Below, in pieces: positions 1-8,162 of a stretch of 64,000 nt of DNA. The stretch is from Campylobacter concisus. GTDB taxonomy: Bacteria; Campylobacterota; Campylobacteria; Campylobacterales; Campylobacteraceae. Under the pieces are notes generated by a model that worked only from the letters and a program-made list of their open reading frames with translations, did not search any database and was not told the origin of the DNA. Position 1 is the stretch's first letter, and the number at the start of each line of letters is the position of its first letter. Position numbers and translations under genes: made by a program. The DNA lies in contig NZ_CABPVS010000001.1 of NCBI RefSeq assembly GCF_902460845.1, positions 1-64,000 on the forward strand, given 5' to 3'.

Positions 1-321
1 ATAAAAAAAAATAAATTAAAATAGAATATATAAAATTAAAAATATATAGTCAAAGATACAAAATATAATTAAAAGTAAAAAAAATACAAATTTTTTATAA
101 AGTGACATTTTGTAAAAGAAAAAATTTATAAAAAAAATAAATGAAGTGCCAAAAAAACGTTACTTTATAAAAATTAAAAAGTAAATAAAAAATTAAGAAA
201 AACTTATATCATATTTCAGAACTCCCATAAAAACATACATCTTAAAAATATTTATACAAAAAGTCCATTTTTTAAAAATAATATAGTAACGGAAACAAAA
301 TAAATTACAAAGGAGTATGGA
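1..321. other. AT-rich non-coding leader of the T4SS operon
   Basis: Almost pure A/T sequence with no supportable reading frame. It ends in a clear AAGGAG ribosome binding site just before the virB2 ATG, so it probably carries the promoter of the T4SS operon. I see no convincing iterons, oriT-like dyad or tRNA. The AT content fits an origin or a DNA unwinding zone, but nothing specific supports that. Confidence 0.5.
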
Positions 322-639
322 ATGAAAAAAATCCTATCAAAAGCGAAAAAGCTTTTTTATCTAGCAATGTGCTCACCATTGTTTCTTTTTGGATCAGGTG
401 GTGGACAAAATGTGCTGAAAACACTTGAGCAAAACGTAAATACTCAAGTAACCGAAGCAGGAAGTAGTCTTGCAAGTGTTCTCAATACGATTATACTCGT
501 TATTGGAATTCTCTGGATAATTGTCCTCATGCTTACAGCACTTTTTAACGTGGAACAAATTAAACAGCACATAAGGTTTGTAATTATCGCATCAATAATC
601 CTAGGAGTTTGCTACGGGCTAACCGCCGCAGCAATGTAG
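322..639 (+). CDS. virB2: VirB2-like conjugative pilin
   Basis: 105 aa, start set by an AAGGAG site 8-9 nt upstream. It has a long basic and hydrophobic signal segment (about residues 1-25), a short polar loop, then two membrane helices (about 52-74 and 82-101), the topology of TrbC/VirB2 pilins, which are processed in the inner membrane and polymerised into the T4SS pilus. It is first in the virB cluster, directly before a VirB3-like gene, which supports the call more than sequence identity does, since VirB2 proteins diverge strongly. Confidence 0.75.
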   Translation: MKKILSKAKKLFYLAMCSPLFLFGSGGGQNVLKTLEQNVNTQVTEAGSSLASVLNTIILVIGILWIIVLMLTALFNVEQIKQHIRFVIIASIILGVCYGLTAAAM

Positions 640-656
640 ATAAAAGCGAGTATAAA

Positions 657-899
657 ATGGTTGTAACTGACTGCTATATGGATTTAACACGAAAAACAAA
701 AATAATGGGGCTAACTACAACAAGCTTACTAATTATCTTTGTAATTGGATTTATCTCATGGTTTATCTTGATTTTGTATTCGTTGGCAGTCGTTGCAGTT
801 TTATATTGCCTTTTTTTCATTTTGGAATTTTTCGATGAAGATATCTATGAGATCATCGGCTCAAATTTTAAAATTTCACAAAGAAAATTTTTTGCATAG
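657..899 (+). CDS. virB3: VirB3-like T4SS inner-membrane protein
   Basis: 80 aa from the ATG at 657. A longer frame opens with a TTG at 609 inside virB2, but the 657 start avoids that overlap and begins with a typical polar VirB3 N-terminus. There are two close hydrophobic helices (about residues 19-56) and a charged C-terminal tail. VirB3 is a small inner-membrane subunit that works with VirB4 in pilus assembly. In many epsilonproteobacteria it is fused to VirB4; here it is separate, with the VirB4 ATG 9 nt after its stop. Confidence 0.7.
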   Translation: MVVTDCYMDLTRKTKIMGLTTTSLLIIFVIGFISWFILILYSLAVVAVLYCLFFILEFFDEDIYEIIGSNFKISQRKFFA

Positions 900-908
900 G
901 ACTAAATA

Positions 909-3377
909 ATGGCTCGTGGACTTATAGATGTTTTTAGGGATTGGAAACAAAACAAACAAGACAAGCAAGAGCTTGGAACTGAAACAAAAAAAGAAAAAGA
1001 TAGCGATATCCGCTCAAAAATAAGTCAAATAAATAAAAAAGCTGACAGAATAATAATGCTGGGCGAACCTGAAATATACACAATGGCAAAAGAGAACAAT
1101 ATCGCATGCAAATACGGCGAGAATGCTATTGTTACCAAAGATGGCAACATAACAATTGCAGTGGAACTAAAGGGGACAAGCTACGCTGGAATTAGTCTTG
1201 ACGCTGAAATGGATTATCTATTAAATCGAATTATGTTTTTTACTACACTAAGAGATAATGTAGAGACCAATTTAATCATTAAAAAAACTAAAATCAAGGC
1301 TAAAGACTATATCGAAAAAAATATAAATCAATATGCGAATGAAATAATTGAAAAATGGGAAAAAAATCAAGATATTTATTCAATCAAATATTTTATGCTT
1401 ATATCGACTACGACGAAAAATATAACTGGATTTCTTGAAAGCTTTAAAACCAAAGTAACTAGCGAACAAGACGAAAAAAATAAAGAAAGCTCAAACTATA
1501 AACAAAAAATGGAGTTGTTAAATAACACACTCTTAAATATAAAAAACCATTTGGCAACGTATCAGCCACGCCAGATGAGTAGTGATGAGATAATTAATTT
1601 TTATGCGACGTACTCAAACGCACAGGAAACAAATTTAAGATACACAAACGAATTAATTACAGATAGCTATATTAGCTCTTATGTCGAATTTAAAAAAGAT
1701 TATATCGAATTTTACAGGAATGATGGCACAACAAAATATGCAAGATTTGTCAGTGTAAAGGCATACGAAACAGAGCAAATAAAGTCAATCATTACGTCAA
1801 ATTTGATTAAGAGTAATCATGAGTTTATGACGATGATTTACTTTAAGGCGTACGAAAAACGCAAAGCGATCAAAAAAATAAAAGATACTAGAGTTTTCTC
1901 AGTTGAACTAGTCCAACAAGAACTGGATCATTTGATGGAGTTAATCCAAGCAGATAGGGAAAACCTAGTTGAAACAAGCTTTTCTATATATTGCCTAGCC
2001 GACAACCTAACAGAACTGGATAATCGCACAAACGAACTAAAAAATATCCTTGAAAATCAAGGTTTAAATGTTGTTAGAGAGACTATTAACCAAAAGGCAC
2101 TATATTTTAGCCTCTTCCCAAGTCGTGGAAATTTGAACGCAAGAAAGAAAACCCTAAACATAAGCAACCTAGCTACGATCGCAAATTTTGAAAACGAAGT
2201 AACTGGATTTAACCAAAATGATTGGGGCGACGAAGCAGTTACGACTTTTAAACACTTAAATGGCACACCATTTTTGTTTAACTTTCACTGCCAACCTGAT
2301 GGAGATAGACCAGCTGGTCATACAATGATCATAGGTGGAACAGGAACTGGTAAAACAACAACAATTCAGTTCTTAATGACAAACCTCTTTAAATATCCTG
2401 TAAGTATTTTTGCAATGGACAAGCTAAGAGGTATGTATTGCTTCACAAATTACATGGACGGAGAATATCATGATAGCGAAAGCGATGGGTTTAAACTAAA
2501 TCCATTCAGCCTAGCCGATACAGCAGAGAATAGAGAATTTTTAGCGTCATGGCTAAGCTCAATGGCAGAGCTAAAGCCTGAAGAGCATGATGCAACAAAA
2601 GATATTAGAGAAACAATAAATAGGCTTTTTGACAATAAGCAAGCGGATCAAATATTGTCGTTAAGCGATTTCATAGACTCACTGCCAGCTGATAATGAAG
2701 CAAGATTAAAAACTAGATTTGGAAATTATAAGGGCTCAATTTTTGATAACAAGGAAGATGCCCTAAATTTCACAAAACAGCTATCAGTACTAAACATGGA
2801 TGGAATATTGCCAAACAAAAAGGTATCAGCCCTCACCGCAATGTATGTATTTCACAGACTGAAAAATCAGGCAAAAAATAGCGAAAATATACGTGGCTTT
2901 TTTTGTTTCATAGACGAGTTGAAGGACTATTTAAGAGATGAAGTAATGTCAGAGAAAATCCTTGAAGGTATTTTGGAGTGGAGAAAGATAGGCGGTGTTG
3001 GATGCTTTGGCTTTCAAAACATAAGCCTATTTAATGGGAATGAGCGTGGCTCATCATTTCTTGACAATATCGCAAATTTTCTTATCTTCCCAACAAACAA
3101 CGAAGATACGCTAAATCAGCTAAGCGAGATAATAGGACTAACACCTACGGAAGCTAAATTCTTGAAAGACACTCAATCAAATGCTAGGCAGGTGCTTTTA
3201 AACATGAAGCTACGAAATGAGAGTGCAAAACTAAATGTCAATTTGTCAAGCCTAGGGAATTATTTGAGAGTATTCTCGTCAAGCTCAGACAGCGTAAATT
3301 TGATAAAAAAATTAAAAACTGAAAGCCCAATACATTGGCGTAAATACTATATAGAACACAAAGAACAAAGGAGCTAA
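909..3377 (+). CDS. virB4: VirB4-family T4SS ATPase
   Basis: 822 aa, the usual size of VirB4/TrbE ATPases that power substrate transfer and pilus dynamics at the inner membrane. Walker A is GGTGTGKTT at about residues 476-484 and Walker B ends in ..FCFIDE at about 669-670. The N-terminal half is the poorly conserved CagE/TrbE-type domain. The C-terminal part includes the G-x-G-F-Q-N segment after Walker B that is common in VirB4. It sits between virB3 and the tiny virB7 gene, with 2 nt before the virB7 ATG. Confidence 0.93.
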   Translation: MARGLIDVFRDWKQNKQDKQELGTETKKEKDSDIRSKISQINKKADRIIMLGEPEIYTMAKENNIACKYGENAIVTKDGNITIAVELKGTSYAGISLDAEMDYLLNRIMFFTTLRDNVETNLIIKKTKIKAKDYIEKNINQYANEIIEKWEKNQDIYSIKYFMLISTTTKNITGFLESFKTKVTSEQDEKNKESSNYKQKMELLNNTLLNIKNHLATYQPRQMSSDEIINFYATYSNAQETNLRYTNELITDSYISSYVEFKKDYIEFYRNDGTTKYARFVSVKAYETEQIKSIITSNLIKSNHEFMTMIYFKAYEKRKAIKKIKDTRVFSVELVQQELDHLMELIQADRENLVETSFSIYCLADNLTELDNRTNELKNILENQGLNVVRETINQKALYFSLFPSRGNLNARKKTLNISNLATIANFENEVTGFNQNDWGDEAVTTFKHLNGTPFLFNFHCQPDGDRPAGHTMIIGGTGTGKTTTIQFLMTNLFKYPVSIFAMDKLRGMYCFTNYMDGEYHDSESDGFKLNPFSLADTAENREFLASWLSSMAELKPEEHDATKDIRETINRLFDNKQADQILSLSDFIDSLPADNEARLKTRFGNYKGSIFDNKEDALNFTKQLSVLNMDGILPNKKVSALTAMYVFHRLKNQAKNSENIRGFFCFIDELKDYLRDEVMSEKILEGILEWRKIGGVGCFGFQNISLFNGNERGSSFLDNIANFLIFPTNNEDTLNQLSEIIGLTPTEAKFLKDTQSNARQVLLNMKLRNESAKLNVNLSSLGNYLRVFSSSSDSVNLIKKLKTESPIHWRKYYIEHKEQRS

Positions 3378-3379
3378 AA

Positions 3380-3502
3380 ATGAAACTAGCAGTAATTGTA
3401 ACAACGGCTTTAATGATATTTCTAGGTGGATGTGCTGATAAGCCAAGCAAAATAGAAAAAGTAAGTCCTTGCGCTTGCTACGACATCATACAAGTAGGTT
3501 AA
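3380..3502 (+). CDS. virB7: VirB7-like small lipoprotein
   Basis: A 40-aa gene read directly from the sequence. ATG at 3380 follows an AAAGGAG site and the TAA ends at 3502, 1 nt before virB8. The product has a basic start, a hydrophobic stretch and a lipobox (FLGGC) with the lipidated Cys at about residue 18. A short Cys-containing tail (PCACYD) could form disulfides. VirB7 lipoproteins pair with VirB9 in the outer-membrane core complex. Size, lipobox and position between virB4 and virB8 all agree; homology cannot be judged at this length. Confidence 0.72.
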   Translation: MKLAVIVTTALMIFLGGCADKPSKIEKVSPCACYDIIQVG

Positions 3503-3503
3503 T

Positions 3504-4154
3504 ATGGCATACGAAGACAAAAAAGTAGACCCAAATTTTATTTTTAAGGCGGAGCGAAACATAAAAGCGTATATGTTTTATGTGATCATTGCTTTAACAA
3601 TAGTCAGCATAAGTTTATCCGTTGCGATAGCACTACTAACACCTCTTAAAGAGACAAAGCCTGTATTGTTAAAATTTTCAGATGGTGACTCAAGGTTTGT
3701 GACAATAGACGATACCAGTTTAAATGTTAGAAACAATGAAGAACTTTTAAAAAGCATACTTGCAGGATATGTGAAAAATAGAGAGTTAATTAATCGCATA
3801 GATGATGCTGAGCGTTACAACGAAATACGTACGCAAAGTAGTAGACAAGTATGGGAAGCGTTCGAAAATTTGGTTAGCGATCCTAATTCAATTTACACTA
3901 CAAAAAATTACTATAGAGATATAAAAATTCTAAACGTAGCGATTTTAAGCCAAAATGTAGCTACGATAGATTTTCAAGCAGAAATTACAAATCCAACTCG
4001 CACTGAAGTAAGCTATAAAAAATATAGAAGTGCAATAGAGTATGACTTCCGCAACCAAACTAGTAATTATGCGGACACAATGAAAAACCCAACAGGCTTT
4101 ATAGTGAACAAATATCAAGTAACGCAGATAATAGATGAAAAGGATAAAAAATGA
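3504..4154 (+). CDS. virB8: VirB8-like T4SS inner-membrane assembly factor
   Basis: 216 aa with a short cytoplasmic N-terminus, one transmembrane helix at about residues 24-46 and a periplasmic NTF2-like domain, the standard VirB8 layout. The segment with Y-N-E-I-R followed by a long helix, and the later S-Y-K-K-Y-R strand, match the family pattern. VirB8 nucleates the inner-membrane part of the T4SS and contacts VirB9 and VirB10. Its stop overlaps the virB9 start by 4 nt (ATGA), indicating translational coupling. Confidence 0.88.
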   Translation: MAYEDKKVDPNFIFKAERNIKAYMFYVIIALTIVSISLSVAIALLTPLKETKPVLLKFSDGDSRFVTIDDTSLNVRNNEELLKSILAGYVKNRELINRIDDAERYNEIRTQSSRQVWEAFENLVSDPNSIYTTKNYYRDIKILNVAILSQNVATIDFQAEITNPTRTEVSYKKYRSAIEYDFRNQTSNYADTMKNPTGFIVNKYQVTQIIDEKDKK

Positions 4155-5374
4155 AAAATTTAACTAGATTATCTTTAATAGCATTATTTGTTTTAAATTT
4201 AAATGCAGAACAAGACCAAGGCTTAAGCGAAGAACAAATGAATGAAGTCCGTGCAATTATGCGACAGACACAAGAACTAGTTAATGAACAGCAAAAAAAT
4301 GGCTCAATGGGCGAAGATATTTTTAATGACAAAAACAAGGATGTTAATAGCCAAGTTCAATCAAATTTTAAGGTAAAACCATTTGGTATGGGGCAGAACA
4401 ATCATCCACAACTAGCAAAATTTAATAATTCTCAACCACAAATGGCACAAATGCCAGAGCAAGATGGAATGGGTGTGGAGCAATCACAAGATATAAGCAA
4501 AGAAGAGCTTGAGCTTATGCAAAATGCTATAAGAAATCAGGACTTAAAAGCACTACAAAACAAATTCCACACTAAAAATTATAGCGGATATGAAAATACA
4601 CAAACAATAAAATACGTACCAAATAAGACGCATAAAATACGTACTCGCCAAGCAATGGCAACAACGCTTATATTTGATAATGATATAGATAATTTTGTAT
4701 TGGGTGACCAAACAGGATTTAAAGTAGAGCAAATACCAAGCAAAGCAAATGCGATAGCGATAATCCCACAGCTTATAGGAATTGATACAAGTCTAACTAT
4801 TTTTACAAGCGATGGAAAAATCCACACATTTTATTTATATTCGACAGATTACAAGAATACGAATGATCCAAGCTTTGTAATTCGCATACAAGACGATGAA
4901 GTACAAAAAGCAAAGCAAGCCAAAGCAAAAGATGAAAGCGATAAATATAAAATCATAAAAGATGGCATAGCAGAGCTAAAAGTGCTAAAGAGCGATATTT
5001 ATACTGGCTATACGCAAAAAGCAAAAAAAGAAAATGAATGGCTTTTGTCAGCAGAAATTTTTAGCGACAAGAAATTTACATATTTTAAATATGCCAAAGA
5101 TGAAATGCCACAAATTCCTACAATTTTTGCAGTTATCGACAAGCAGGACAGCCCAGTAGAAACAAGAGTGATAGGAGACTACATTATAGCCGAAACCATA
5201 AATCCAAAATTTACTATTAAAAGTGGCGATAGCTATGTGTGTGTAGAGAGAAAAGAAACGCAAGAAGAAAGAGATAGAAAAGAAATAAGAAAAAACCTAA
5301 ATACAGATAAAGAAGCAATAAGACAGCACCAAAAAGAAAACAAAAAAACAATAAATGAAACTAAAGGAATTTAA
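4151..5374 (+). CDS. virB9: VirB9-like T4SS outer-membrane core protein
   Basis: 407 aa with a signal peptide (cleavage after about residue 19). It is longer than usual because of a Gln/Asn/Met-rich N-terminal insert (about 20-150). The VirB9/CagX beta domain follows (residues about 160-380), with the R-Q-A-M-A-T-T-L-I-F segment and a later Y-I-I-A-E strand. VirB9 forms the outer-membrane ring with VirB7 and VirB10. The C-terminal 40 residues are highly charged. It overlaps virB8 by 4 nt and ends 1 nt before the virB10 ATG. Confidence 0.88.
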   Translation: MKNLTRLSLIALFVLNLNAEQDQGLSEEQMNEVRAIMRQTQELVNEQQKNGSMGEDIFNDKNKDVNSQVQSNFKVKPFGMGQNNHPQLAKFNNSQPQMAQMPEQDGMGVEQSQDISKEELELMQNAIRNQDLKALQNKFHTKNYSGYENTQTIKYVPNKTHKIRTRQAMATTLIFDNDIDNFVLGDQTGFKVEQIPSKANAIAIIPQLIGIDTSLTIFTSDGKIHTFYLYSTDYKNTNDPSFVIRIQDDEVQKAKQAKAKDESDKYKIIKDGIAELKVLKSDIYTGYTQKAKKENEWLLSAEIFSDKKFTYFKYAKDEMPQIPTIFAVIDKQDSPVETRVIGDYIIAETINPKFTIKSGDSYVCVERKETQEERDRKEIRKNLNTDKEAIRQHQKENKKTINETKGI

Positions 5375-5375
5375 A

Positions 5376-6599
5376 ATGAAAAAGGGGAATAGACTATTTT
5401 TAAGCATAGTTACAATTAGCGTTATATCTGCCCCCCTTTTTGCCACCAATACAGCTACGGCTGAAATATTTGATGACGAAAATATAAGCAAAAAAGCAAA
5501 AGACGATAAGATCAGGAATCTGCAAAATCAAACAAATTTAAATCATCTATTCGAAAATTCAAAATTCCCAGTAGATGATTATATTTATAAAGCTGGCAAG
5601 AGAGAGCCAAATGAAGATCAGAATTTAACTGAGATTTTAAACAGACTCGAGAAGCTAGGCAACAAGCAACAAAATGCTCTAAATGCACAAAGAAATCAAA
5701 ATTTGCAAGATCAGACGCCTGAGCAAGATATACAAGAGCAAGAGCAAATGGCACAGCGTGCAAGAGAACAACAAGCCAAGCTTCAAGCCAAACAGGAACA
5801 ATTGCGACAAGAAATGGCAATAGACAACCAAAGAGCGTATAAAAAACGAATGCAGGAGCTAATGCGAGCGCAAATTTTAGCAAATCGCAATAATGAAGTA
5901 AAAAGCGTAAATCAAAACAGCTCAAAATATGGCGTTGATAGCTTTTCAAATCAAAAGCCTGTTGATATAAGCACAAATGAGCATAGGCTGTATCGCACAA
6001 TTAGAGCTGGCAGACTAATCCCAGCCATATTAACTAGTGCAATAAGCTCGGATTTAAGCGGAATAGTTACGGCTCAAATAGAGCAAGATATATATGCCGC
6101 AATGGGGCGAGCCGTATTGATACCACGTGGAAGTAAAGCAATAGGATTTTATACCAACGACACCAAAATCGGAAACGAACGATTAGAAATTAGATGGCGA
6201 GAGATTATCACGCCACAAGGCATAAACATAATGCTAACAGATGCAATAGTGGCTGATAATATGGGTATGACAGGAGCAGTTGGAGCAGTCAATAACAAAT
6301 ATTGGGAAAGATACGGCATAGCATATTCAATCTCAACAATTACAAATGCTTTGCTTTTAGGCATAGCATCGAAAATTAATAGCGGAAACAATGCAAATAA
6401 CACCTATGTAAATGAAATTTACTCTAATTCAAGAAGCGATGTAAGTAGTGTAGTTCAAGACATAATCCAACAACAAAGTCAAATTAAACCAACAATTGAA
6501 ATTAAAAGCGGAAGCCGTATATTTTTAGTACCAACAAATCACATGTGGTTTGCAAAACCTAAAAATGGCGAAGTTTTAATGCAATATTTCAACGATTAA
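5376..6599 (+). CDS. virB10: VirB10/TrbI-like T4SS channel protein
   Basis: 407 aa from the ATG at 5376, chosen over an in-frame ATG at 5355 because an AAAGGAATTT site lies directly upstream and the 5355 start would sit inside virB9. There is a hydrophobic N-terminal segment (about 6-24), a long Gln-rich coiled region (about 100-175) and a C-terminal TrbI domain with the signature G-R-L-I-P-A-I-L and A-V-L-I-P-R-G-S. VirB10 spans from the inner membrane to the outer-membrane pore. The order virB7-B8-B9-B10 is canonical. Confidence 0.92.
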   Translation: MKKGNRLFLSIVTISVISAPLFATNTATAEIFDDENISKKAKDDKIRNLQNQTNLNHLFENSKFPVDDYIYKAGKREPNEDQNLTEILNRLEKLGNKQQNALNAQRNQNLQDQTPEQDIQEQEQMAQRAREQQAKLQAKQEQLRQEMAIDNQRAYKKRMQELMRAQILANRNNEVKSVNQNSSKYGVDSFSNQKPVDISTNEHRLYRTIRAGRLIPAILTSAISSDLSGIVTAQIEQDIYAAMGRAVLIPRGSKAIGFYTNDTKIGNERLEIRWREIITPQGINIMLTDAIVADNMGMTGAVGAVNNKYWERYGIAYSISTITNALLLGIASKINSGNNANNTYVNEIYSNSRSDVSSVVQDIIQQQSQIKPTIEIKSGSRIFLVPTNHMWFAKPKNGEVLMQYFND

Positions 6600-6608
6600 G
6601 GAGCAAGT

Positions 6609-6815
6609 GTGCAACTAGAAGATATTAAAGCGGAAATCAAAAACCAAAACGCTTATAACAAAATTTTGGAGCGTATAGCAAAACAGGTAAAGAAAACCGA
6701 GAAAGCTCAAGTGAATGCAGATAAAGAGAAACAAAAGCTTGAGATGTTGCTAGAAGAAAAAAGAAATTTAATGAACCAAGCACCAGACCAAAAGCAAAAC
6801 GAGCAAGATGAGTGA
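6609..6815 (+). CDS. small charged coiled-coil protein in the virB operon
   Basis: 68 aa, GTG start at 6609 preceded by AAGGAG. It is almost entirely Lys/Glu/Gln/Asn-rich helix with heptad-like spacing and no signal peptide or membrane segment. I do not recognise a family. It lies between virB10 and virB11, overlaps virB11 by 8 nt and is clearly co-translated with them, so an accessory role at the cytoplasmic face of the T4SS is possible but unproven. It is too short and charged to be a VirB5-type pilus-tip protein. Confidence 0.6.
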   Translation: MQLEDIKAEIKNQNAYNKILERIAKQVKKTEKAQVNADKEKQKLEMLLEEKRNLMNQAPDQKQNEQDE

Positions 6816-7755
6816 AAGTATAATTTTAAAAAACATTCTTAATGTTTTAAAGCCATATCTAAATCTAAACGCAAATGAGCTAATTTTTAACCAGCCTTGC
6901 GAAATTAATATAGATTATGGCGACCACTGGGAAGTGGTAAAAGACGAAAAACTAGATGCTAAATTTTTAAATAGTTTTTTAGTCGAGCTGGCAACTAGAA
7001 GAAATCAACGTTTTGATGAAAGCCATTGTCACTTGTCTTGTGAATTGCCAAGTCCATTTTTGCGATATCGTGTCCAAGCACAGCACAAATCAAGCCTATT
7101 TAATAGCGAAATAGCAATCTGCATAAGGATACCAAGCAAAGAAATTTATCCGCTCGAAAGCTTTATCCTAAGTGAAAAATGCATAAATAACGGCTGGAGC
7201 TATGAAAAAATAAAAGACTTGATACACGAAAAAAAGAATGTGCTTTTAAGCGGTGGAACTGGAAGCGGAAAGACAAGTTTTTTAAACTCACTAATGGGAG
7301 AAATAGACCCAAGCGAGCGAGTAGTAACCATAGAAGATAGCCAAGAACTAAGAGTTGAAAACATAAATAAAACTCAACTTGCCGTCCCGAAAATAGCAAC
7401 AGAAATTTATAGCTACCAAGTAGCGATCGACAATGCAATGCGTTTGCGACCTGATAGGCTTTTCTTAGGCGAGATAGATATCAGAAATACGTTTTCATTT
7501 TTAAGAGTAAATAATACAGGACACGCAGGCAACCTAAGCACACTACATGCGAACAACCCAAAAGATGCCATAAAAGCAATAAAAACAAACATTATATTAG
7601 GCGGTGGATTATCAAATGTAGACGAAAGTATGCTTGATAGCCTAATAATGACAGCAATTGACTATATCATTCAAATAGCAAGGGTAAAAAATAAAAGAGT
7701 AATTACAGATATCCTCAATTTGAAAGAGATAGATATTGCAAGGATGATCGCATGA
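6808..7755 (+). CDS. virB11: VirB11-type secretion ATPase
   Basis: 315 aa, full length for VirB11/CagE-alpha hexameric traffic ATPases. Walker A is GGTGSGKTS at about residues 149-157. The Walker B region M-R-L-R-P-D-R-L-F-L-G-E lies at about 211-222 and the His box G-H-x-G-x-x-S-T-L-H-A-N near 238-250. The N-terminal domain (1-130) is the usual substrate- and membrane-contacting part. It switches the T4SS between pilus assembly and DNA transfer by binding VirB4 and VirD4. Its start lies inside the small upstream gene and its TGA overlaps the next ATG by 4 nt. Confidence 0.93.
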   Translation: MSESIILKNILNVLKPYLNLNANELIFNQPCEINIDYGDHWEVVKDEKLDAKFLNSFLVELATRRNQRFDESHCHLSCELPSPFLRYRVQAQHKSSLFNSEIAICIRIPSKEIYPLESFILSEKCINNGWSYEKIKDLIHEKKNVLLSGGTGSGKTSFLNSLMGEIDPSERVVTIEDSQELRVENINKTQLAVPKIATEIYSYQVAIDNAMRLRPDRLFLGEIDIRNTFSFLRVNNTGHAGNLSTLHANNPKDAIKAIKTNIILGGGLSNVDESMLDSLIMTAIDYIIQIARVKNKRVITDILNLKEIDIARMIA

Positions 7756-8162
7756 AAAAAGTATCTAGTCATTTTATTTATTTTACCGAAGCCGATGCAA
7801 GAATTTTAACAAAAATGATGCAGGCAAGAAATGAAAGCAAATCTGCGATCGTTAGAAAATTAATTCATGTTGAAAAATATGCACAAACCCTAAAACAAAT
7901 TGAGATTAATAATGAAATTTTGGCTGATTTTTTGAAAGAATTTAAGCATCTCGGAAAAAATTTAAACCAAATAGCATATCACCTAAATGCTCACATTATA
8001 AAAAAAGAAGAAGCTAAAAGCGACCTAGAAAAGACTATGTATGAGTTTTTTGACGCAATAGAAAGACTAAGTAATAAGATCGGTAAGCTAAAAATAAAAA
8101 TAGACGTAGAACGAACAAAGCAACCTAATAACAAAGAGATAAAAGGATTGCAAGGTGAATAG
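7752..8162 (+). CDS. MobC-like relaxosome accessory protein
   Basis: 136 aa. The N-terminal 35 residues look like a ribbon-helix-helix strand and helices. Residues about 65-80 carry F-K-H-L-G-K-N-L-N-Q-I-A-Y-H-L-N, very close to the G-N-N-L-N-Q-I-A-R-H-L-N motif of MobC mobilisation proteins, which bind oriT and help the relaxase nick. It overlaps virB11 by 4 nt and virD4 by 8 nt, so relaxosome and coupling functions are co-expressed. The partner relaxase is not in this window. Confidence 0.75.
   Translation: MKKVSSHFIYFTEADARILTKMMQARNESKSAIVRKLIHVEKYAQTLKQIEINNEILADFLKEFKHLGKNLNQIAYHLNAHIIKKEEAKSDLEKTMYEFFDAIERLSNKIGKLKIKIDVERTKQPNNKEIKGLQGE

Noticed and set aside
1-321. AT-rich start of the window as an oriV or oriT
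   Set aside because: No iterons, DnaA boxes or nick-site dyad could be identified; AT content alone is not evidence.
5512-6000. 162-aa minus-strand frame inside virB10
   Set aside because: It is antisense to the Gln-rich region of virB10, whose repetitive codons open frames on the other strand; no ribosome binding site and no family.
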